A DNA stretch of 14,982 nucleotides, from contig MU646356.1 in the NCBI GenBank assembly GCA_026770585.1, positions 861,680 through 876,661 of the forward strand, given 5' to 3'. Source of the stretch: Baffinella frigidus (Eukaryota > Cryptophyceae > Cryptomonadales > Baffinellaceae). The notes beneath the pieces were generated by a model that worked only from the letters and a program-made list of their open reading frames with translations, was not told the DNA's origin and searched no databases. Both the position numbers and the translations under genes were made by a program. Positions 1 through 8,800 of this stretch are shown here, piece after piece (within the stretch, counting starts at the first letter, position 1; the number at the start of each line of letters is the position of its first letter).

Positions 1-55
<55 letters not shown>

Positions 56-84
56 ATGCATCCATGCATCCATGCATCCATGCA
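1..84. repeat. (TA)n and CCATGCAT microsatellites at the window edge
   Basis: Twenty-six TA units (1-53), then CCATGCAT units (54-84), inside intron 13 of CFAP221 just past its donor. Confidence 0.97.
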
Positions 85-92
85 GTATCCAC

Positions 93-244
93 CTGAGGGC
101 GTCGGCCTCCGTGGCAGGAGCGGCGCGCAGCCGCGCGCGCGTGTTGCGCGAACGCGCGACGCGCCGCGCCTCGCGCCGCTCTTCGACTGACGCCAGCTCC
201 TCGGCCTTCGGGGGGTCGTCTCCAATCGCCGGGAACCACTTCAC
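93..244 (-). CDS. CFAP221: CFAP221 exon 13 (KWFPAIGDD segment)
   Basis: Acceptor CCCGAAACACAG|GTG; donor CTCAG|GTGGAT; 50 codons plus 2 nt. Encodes VKWFPAIGDDPPKAEELASV followed by an Arg/Glu-rich helix. It aligns with human LKWQVHLGKDHMSFKLKKEL. The last exon inside the window; the phase-2 donor means the gene goes on to the left. Confidence 0.87.
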
Positions 245-3200
245 CTGTGTTTCGGGTTCAGAGTTTCGGGGTCGGAAGTGTGGGTTCTCCTGCTTCAGCG
301 TTCAGCGTCTGTGTCTGGATTCCGTTGAGAGCAGCGTTTCCTCGGTGGGAAACGTGACGGATACATCTCTGCTTCGTACGACGCTGCTGCGTGGATACCA
401 AGGCCGGACCTGTCCTCATGTGGTGCATGTGAGTGAGAGGGATTCCCCTTTGGCGGGGAGGATGATAACCCGTTTGGCGCAGCGGAAGAGTACTCTTCCC
501 GCATCATACGATGCGGATGGGTGCTACTGTATCGCCAATACAGTAGCACCCACCTGTGTTTCGGGTTCAGAGATACAGTGGGTGCCACCCATCGATACAG
601 TGGGTGCTACATTTGCACCTGGTTCTTGGGAACCAAGACTGGAAGCTGGTACCATGTGTAGCAAATGAGTGAGGAACGGATCCCCCAGGTCACGGGAATC
701 CCTGCGGTGATCAGCAATACATGCAAATACACTGCCAGGCCGGAGATTTTGTGGAAGTCATTTCACCCACAAGATCTGTCAACTTGGAAACGAGGTACCC
801 AGATTGGGTACTTCGAAAATTGATTTTCGCCTTGAGTTGGACTAATACAAAAGATCCGCCCTGGCAGTGAAACAGGTTCGGAGGATCGTAACCTGTTTGG
901 CGCGGTCATACTCCTCGCGCATCACAACCGCGTTCCCGAACTTGAAGCCCAGGCTCGTTCCCGAACTCCTCCTCTCTCTATCACTCTCGTTTCGGGTCGC
1001 TAGTTTCGGGGTTCGGGTTGAGGATGGGTGCTACTGTATCCATAGCGTTAGGGTTTCTGGTTTCTGGTTGCTGCTGTCTGGTTTCTGGTTTCTGGTTCAG
1101 GCTGGTAACCTGCAGGTTAAAAGTGGTCTGCAATACATGCAAACAGGTTCGGAGGCTCGTAACCTGCTTGGCGCGGTCATACTCCTCGCGCATCACAAGC
1201 TCGTTCCCGAACTTGAACTCTGCCACCTGCATCCATGAAACCACATTCAATACACACCGTTTTTTTGCTGTCTTAGGGGTGGGTTGTGCGCTACCTTAAA
1301 AGCTATATCGAAGCCGAGACATTGACAGAAAAAAAACGGTTGGTGTCTTAGGGGTGGGGTGCGTGCTATGGTAAAGATATGTCGAAGCTAAGACAGCAAA
1401 CCCCGACAAAATCCACCTTTACAATAGCACACAGGACGGTTAAGATTGAGTGGCTTCCGCAACTGTAAATCGAATGGCTGAAATTGAATGGCGTCCTCGA
1501 CTTTGAATTGCAAGGCTTGGACGAGTAACCTGGGGGGGTCAAAATGCACCCTCAAGGTAGCACACAACACGGTTTGAATGGACAGGCTTCCGAGACAAAA
1601 ATGCAAACCCAACGGAAAAGAAAAAAAACGGAGGAAATAAATTCATGAAATTTACTAATCTGGGACGCTCCTGGCACACTCCTCGCCGTACTCCTCCTCC
1701 ACGTCCAAGAAGCCCCCCGGCTGCATGCGCTCCTCCTCGTACCACTGGCAACACCGCTACGATAGCTACACGGCGTGTGCCATGGTGAAGCAACGATAGG
1801 CACAGATAGCGAAAGCAAAGATAGCAAAGATAGCAAAACACGAAAAAATACACCCTTAAGATAGCAGAAAAGGCTGGAACTGGTTGGAACTGAATAGTTT
1901 CCGCGCAACTCTAAATTGAATGGTTCGAATCGAATGGCGGGCGCGACGTTTGCAAGGCTTTGGAAGGCTTGAATGGTAGGACGGCTGACCTGGGACGCAC
2001 ACTCCTCCCCGTACTCCTCCTCCACATCCAGGAAGCCCCCTGGCTGCATCCGTTCCTCCTCGTACCACTGTTTTGGGGTTTGGGGTTTGGGGTTTGGGGT
2101 TTGGGGTTTGGGGTGGGGGGATTGGGGTTTGGGGAGTGGGGTTTGGGGTGGGGTGTGTGGGGTTTGGGGGTTGGGGTGTGGGGTTTGGGGTTTGGGGGTT
2201 GGGGTGGGAGGTTTGAGGTCTGGGGCTCTGAGCGAACCTGAATGGACTTGTTGGCCTTGGCCTTCTGGTCGAGGATTTCCTTACCCTCGACATTCACGTC
2301 CCCACTCTCCTCCATCTGTTTCCGCAGCTCCTTGTACGACAGCTTGCCCACAACCTGTGCAGGTTTCGCGTTTCAGGTTTCGGGTTTCAGGTTTCGAGGT
2401 TCGGGTTTCGGGTTTCGGGTTTCGGATTTTGAGTTTCCGGTTTCGGGTTTCGGTTTTCGGGTTCCCCGGTACCTTGCATGCGTTTTCGGGTTAATAACAC
2501 CGTGTTATTCTCGCCTTCTTGGAAGTGTTGCTAGGCGAATATGTTCTTCATACGGCCCCTCTGGACAGTTTCCTGAACCGGGACGGTTTTGCACCGGGAC
2601 GACGACAACCTCGGGACAGGCTTAGCACCAGAGAGCTCCGAGTAACTGAGTAACAGTCACGCTCCGAGTAATTGAGTAACAGTCACACGGGCATACTACC
2701 AGGAAGCGCACTCGTGTTCACGGGCTGTAGACTGTACCAACCCTACAAGGAGTCGAGCGTGGACGGGACGCTCGGACCTACACTACCGTCCGAAGGTATT
2801 TCAGGATATTTCCCTTGCCCAACTTAGACAGGCGAGAGTGTTGGAGGACACGAGGCTACCGGCACAGCCAGGGGCCCCATCAGATGACACTGCATCCCAC
2901 TGTGTTATTCCTGGTAACGAGTCGAGAGAGCAAGGGCGCTGACCCTACGTGCGGAAGTGCTGGGTGGAAGGCTCTTTCGCTCTCGCTCTCCATCTCTCTC
3001 TCTTTCTTTCTCGCTATTTCTCTCACCATCACTCTCTCTCTCTCTCTCTCCACCCCCCCCTCTCCATCTCCCTCTCCATCTCCATCGCTCTCTCGCTCTC
3101 TCGCTCTCTCGCTCTCTCTATCACACACATTCTCTCGACACATGTGCACCTGGCCAAGCACGTGCTGGGTAGCGGCGCGCGTGCGCAGCTGTTCCGGGAA

Positions 3201-5763
3201 TCGCAGGCCATCGATCATCTCCTCCTCCATCTTCGCCGGCGGCTCCGCCCTGTGCATCACGATCGGCGCCCCTGCAGAGGGAGGTGGGAGGGGGGCTTTT
3301 TATGAGACGGCAGGGAGGGAGCGCCGTTGATTGATGAGATAGCACGCCGGGAATTCCCGTGGGACTGCCCACCAGCCCTCGATCGGTCTACACGCGTGCG
3401 AAGCTGCTACGGGAAGCGAAAGCCATGGATGATCTCCTCCTCCATCCTCGCCGGCGGCTCCGCCCTGTGCATCACGATCGCCCCTGCGGAATGAGAGGGG
3501 GGGGGGCTCCGTTTGTGGGATGCAAGGGGGAGGGGCTCCGTCTATGGGATGCAGGGGGGGGGGGCTCCGTTTATGGGATGCAGGGGGGAGCGCTGCTCAC
3601 GAAGGCGGGGACAAGGTTTACGAAGGGGGGGGCGCCGTTGTCTTATCAGGGGGACGCTGTGCACGGAGGGGAGGGCACACTTGATTGATTAGATAGCACG
3701 CCGGCATGTCCCGTCGGACTGCCCACCAGTCCTCGTTCGGCCTACAGCTGCAAGTTCCCGCCATATTTATCTAGGATCGAACCTGGGATGCGCGCAGCCG
3801 TGAAGCGCTGGACCGTTTCCTTCCTAACCTAACCCGCAATTCCTTCGTAAGCCCTAACCTGCAATTTCTCGAGGAACGAACCTGGTATCTGTATCTAGGA
3901 ACGGACCTGGAACGCCCCGCAGCATTGATGCGCTCGACCTTTCCTTCCCACCCCTAACCCTGCGATTTTCAGCATTTTTTGGGTACGCACGAACCTGGAA
4001 TGCGGGCGGCCTTGATGCGCTCGACCTTTTCCTTGAAGCCCTTTGCCTCGTCGTGCACCAGCGTCAGGTCCGCCCGCCCCTCCTGCTTTCGGGTTTCGGG
4101 TATAAGTGTAAACCGTCCAACTATCAACCCAAGGCCGAAAACATTCAAAGCCTAAATAATTTGAACGTTAACTCATTTTAAAGCCTATTTTCGTCTTAAT
4201 TTAAGGCCTGTATTCGTCTCAATCCCGTGTATCATATCTTTTCCTGAAGAAGCCCTTCGCCTCGTTGTGCACCAGCGTCAGGTCCGCCCGTCCCTCCTGC
4301 CGTCACGCGCATCGCCCGTCACCTTACGCACCCCGAAATCTTGGGGGTTGGGAATCCGCTCCATACCCGAAATCCGAAACCTGACACCTGACACCCGAAA
4401 TCTGAAACCCGAAAAGCTGAACCCGAATCCCTGAACCACCCGACAACCGACACCCGAAACTGTGACCCCGATACCCGAAACCCGAACCTCTGAACCTGGA
4501 ACCCGAGACCCGCGACGCGGGCGTCGGGTCAGGCGCCGTGCACAAACACAACCCCCACCATCCTCGCCCCGAAAAAGCCGCCACCAGATTGCCAGATTTT
4601 TCGGCGCTGCCCTTCAGGTTGCTGGGCAAAGGGCTGGGGGGTCCGGGATTGTGCGGCACCCGCAGCTCCGGCGGAGTCGAATAGTCCATTAGCGTTCCGA
4701 GCAGGTCCTCGCGCCCCGCCAGAATGAGCGAATGCCGCACCTGCTTTCGGGTTAAGGTTTCGGGTTTCGGGTTTCGGGTTGAGCTTGGGTGTCACCGTGT
4801 CCATAGTTTTGGGGTTGCTGGTTTCTGGTTTCTGGTTTCGGGTTGCTGGTGTCGTTTCTCTGGTTTCTGGTTCTTAGTTTCTGGTTTCGGATTATTTGAG
4901 GCGTGGGCGTTGCCGTATCCATAGCTTTAGAGTCTCTGGTTTCTGGTTTCTGGTTCAGGGTAGAGGTTTGGGCGGTACCGTACTCGAGAGTTTCTGGTTT
5001 CTGGTGTCTGGTTTCGAGTTTCGAGTTTCGAGTTTCGAGTTTCGAGTTTCGAGTGTAAGATGTAGGGTGTAGGGTGTAGGGTGTATGCTGTACCGTATCC
5101 ATAGCCTTCTGCTTCTCCTGGCCCGGCCCCGACGACCCCAGCACCAAACACCGTGTAGGCTTGAAGGAGAACTGCGAGACGTTGACTTCGAGGACTAGCT
5201 GGACCGTGGCCATGCGCGTCGGCGTGTAGGAGATGATCACTTCTGCGACGCCGTGTGCGGGGACTGTCCCCTGGTGTAGAGGTTAGGGTTCAGGGTTCAG
5301 GGTTCAGGGTTCAGGGTATAAATATATATATAATAATATAATATACATATATATGTATATATATAAATGTACATATAAACGCGAACTGCGATACGTTGAC
5401 TTCGAGGACCAGCTGGACCGTGGCCATGCGCGTCAGCGTGTAGGAGATGATCCCTTCTGCGACGCCGTGCGCGGGGACTGTGCCCTGGTGTAGGGGTGAG
5501 GGTTCAGGGTTCAGGGTATATATATATTATTTATTTTTATATATATGTATGTATGTATACATATGTATATAAATATATATATATGTGTATATATATAAAT
5601 GTACATATAAACGCGAACTGCGAGACGTTGACTTCGAGGACTAGCTGGACCGTGGCCATGCGCGTCGGCGTGTAGGAGATGATCCCTTCTGCGACGCCGT
5701 GTGCGGGGACTGTGCCCTGGTGGAGGGTTTGGGGTTTAGGGTTCAGGCGTTGTTACGGTTGAA

Positions 5764-5802
<39 letters not shown>

Positions 5803-8800
5803 TGAGGTTTAGGGTTAAGGGTTCAGGGCGAAGGGTTCAGGGATTAGCGTTTAGCGTTAAGCGTTTGGGGTTTGCGGTTTCTGGCGGTCGCAGGTTCAGG
5901 GGTTAGGGTTTAGGGCGTCCCACAAAAACACGGCAAACTTCCAGCGTGAAATGGTACGCCAACTGAACTGCATACGAGGTAGGAGGGAAAGGGTTTTAGG
6001 GTTTAAGGTTTAGGGTTTAGGGTTTGGGGTTTAGGGTTTAGGGTTCAGTGTTCAGGGTTTAGGGTTTAGTGTTTAGAGTTTAGTGGTTAGGGTGTAGGGT
6101 TTAGGGTTTAGAGTTTAGAGTTTATGGTCCAGGGCGAAGGGTTGAGACCCGCGAAGGCTGAACGTCGAGGTCCGGATGGGAGTGGAGGACATCTATGGAG
6201 AACTCGAAGGACGCGCCCGTGTCGTTGCGGATCGGGACCACGCGCTCCACCCGCTTGCACAGCATGCAGATGCCAAAGTCCACCTGTGTGCCAGGGTTTA
6301 CGGTTTACGGTTTACGGTTAACGGTTGACGGTTTTTACATTTTACGGTTGACGGTTGACGGTTTTTACAGTTTACGGTTTACGGTTTACGGTTCATGGTT
6401 GAACGTTTCCGGTTTACGGTTTACGGTTGAAGATTCAGGGGTCAAGTCGACTGCGAGGCCGCAGCGGCTCCACATCAGCACGTGTACGCCTACTTGCAAC
6501 CTGATGCTGATGAAAGAATGAGCATATGGGGTCCCCTCTCCCTCCCTGTCCCTCTCCCCCCCTCCCTCTCCCTCTTCCCCAACGACGCTCTTGCAAGGTT
6601 GGTTTCGCAGATTGGGGGCCCGAGGCTCAGGGCCCGCAGGGTCCAGGGCAGGGAGGATGCCTAGCGCTGCCTCACTCGGGTTAACAGACTATTCTCAAGT
6701 TGGCATGCTGGGTACAAATCCGTTCATTTTTGACTATTCTCTAGTTGACATGCATGGCGTGCGGTACAAATCTGTCAACTCTGGCGAGCCCAAATAGTCT
6801 GAGACAGCGCTAGGATGAGCGACCTTAGTAGGGAAGTATCCCGGGATGTCGCCCGGCTCGAACGGCCCCGCCGGGGCGAGGATCCTTATTACATGTGGGG
6901 GTGCAAAATATTGTACCAGGATAGGGCATTCCAACCTCGTGACTGTGCTAACTTCGCAGAGTTACGTGACCAATCTCACGAACGTTCCTACACAAATGGT
7001 ACAACTCACTTTTAAAAAGGCCCATCTAGCATTCAAGGGAAGCGGCGGGAGCAACCTTCGTAGGGAAGTATCCCGGGACGTCCCCCGGTCCGAACGGCCC
7101 CACCGGGGCGTTCCGCTTCTTCTTCTTTATGACTCTTGATACAGGTCCTACATGAGGCCCTTGAGCCTTGAGTTGAGTGATAAAAAAGTCTATGAGCCTT
7201 AAGAAACGGGCCCGCCTCAGAAACAAGAGCTATAATGGCTCCAGCGTCAAAAGAAATTCTCGGTAAACCCCCAAATAGTCTAGAGACAGAGCTAGAAAGC
7301 GGCGGGCGCGACCTTCGTAGGGAAGTATCCCGGGACGTCCCCCGGTCCAAACGGCCCCGCCGGCGCGTTTCTCTCCGTGTGCGACAGCTTCAGCGGCGCG
7401 GAGATCTGCGCGACGGATGGGTACGCGTGGATGGGCACGAGGATGTTCTCGTCCTGGAGTTTGGGGTTTGGGGGTTGGGGTTTGGGGTTTGGGACGAGGA
7501 TGTTCTCGTCCTGTGGTGTCGGGTGTAGGGTGATTGGGGTGAGGGGTGTGGGGTTTGGGGTTTGGTGTTTGGGGTTTGGGGTTTGGGGTTTGGGGTGTGG
7601 GGTGTGGGGTGTGGGGTTTGGGGTTTAGGGTTTAGGGTGTACGGTTTAGGGTTTACCTCGGAGTGGATGCGGATGCAGTCGTAGTAGTATCGCCACTCTG
7701 TCGGCATGAACTGCACCACAATCTCCTCGCACATGCCTGATGAGACGTGCAGAGAAGTTGGCCGCCGAAACAATGCAAACATTGGGAAAGTCGAAATGGG
7801 CTTCGCGCGGAATCGAGGTCAGGTCAGGAAATCAGGAATTTTCCCAAAAAATGGACTTTTATGCTATATTAGGCATGGTTTTTATCTCAAAATAGCATCT
7901 CCCACCCATAAGATGACACAAAAAGGCAAAAAAAATGAAAAATGTTGCTGACCTGACTTCGATTTTTTCCGCGCGGAGCCCATTTCGACAATAACGTGTT
8001 TGTACCAGAACCGTCAACGTTTACCATTTTCAAAACTCCCGTGGTTAACTTCGATGCACACGAATTTACCAGTCCCACCCACGTCCACCCCTCAGCGTCA
8101 CCACATCCAAACACTCAGCACCAGAGTGCCAATTCGACGTTTTTTGTGGTGCCAGGCCACGGCCTGGCGCCAGGCACCAGCCCTCCGACGTAAGGTATTT
8201 CCAGCCCTCCGACGTCAAGCATGTCCATCGTTCCGCCAACCCTCGATTCGCCCCGACTTGAGGGGCGCCCGCAATCGGCAACTCCCTCGTACAAATCCAC
8301 CAACCTTACACGGTCAGAATTCGAGAGATGGGAGGGCGTGGGGGCGCACCTGGGGGCACACGCCCGCGCTTGTCATAAAGGATGGAGAAGTGGGTGGTTG
8401 TGGCGGGGAGGATGTGCACGCGTTTCGTGATCTTCCCGACGTTGACCAGCTTGATCACTCGCTGCTGCACCTGTGGACCGTGCGCTCCCTTCAGCCTGGC
8501 GCCTCTCCTTTGGCTCCTGAACCCTACCCTCAGCAACTTTCTGCTGGAAGGGATTCGAACGTCGTGCCTCGTGTCCAGCCTGTGGGCTGAGGGATGAGGG
8601 GTCTCGCGTGAAGGCATCACATGTCAATGACCAGATCCAAGCTACGCGAAAAGAACTTTCGCCTGATGGTGTTATCGATTCGCGCGGAGCCCAGCCAACC
8701 CCCACCCCGGAGATTCCTCCAATGCAATCATTTGGACTGCAGCGATGGGGAGGTGGGGACGGACCGTGTTGAGCGTGAACCCCGCGAAGTGAATCACCGA

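Noticed and set aside
72-668. Plus-strand open frame of 198 codons
   Set aside because: Antisense to exon 13 and through repeat and hairpin sequence; the minus-strand reading gives a family match.
1856-2351. Minus-strand Pro-rich frames with PNPQTPNPKPQ repeats
   Set aside because: Only the ends correspond to exons 10 and 11a; the Pro/Asn/Thr stretch is translation of the 7-mer array in intron 10.
3341-3590. CRISPR-like spaced repeats
   Set aside because: Units are degenerate G-rich minisatellite and duplicated exon flank with no constant repeat and variable spacer pattern; the locus is eukaryotic.
5383-5716. Exon 6 copies A and B as additional coding exons
   Set aside because: Both stop resembling the family at SQF, carry Gly for a conserved hydrophobic residue and have no phase-compatible donor.
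5990-6130. True chromosome end (telomere)
   Set aside because: TTTAGGG-like units here are internal, degenerate and flanked by exons of one gene on both sides.
8535-8565. tRNA B-box-like GGGATTCGAACG
   Set aside because: On the minus strand the T-loop-like TTCGAAT lacks complementary flanking stem bases, and no matching A box or acceptor stem is present.
8000-8590. Plus-strand open frame of 196 codons
   Set aside because: Antisense to CFAP221 exon 2 and intron 2; no start context, motif or splice logic.
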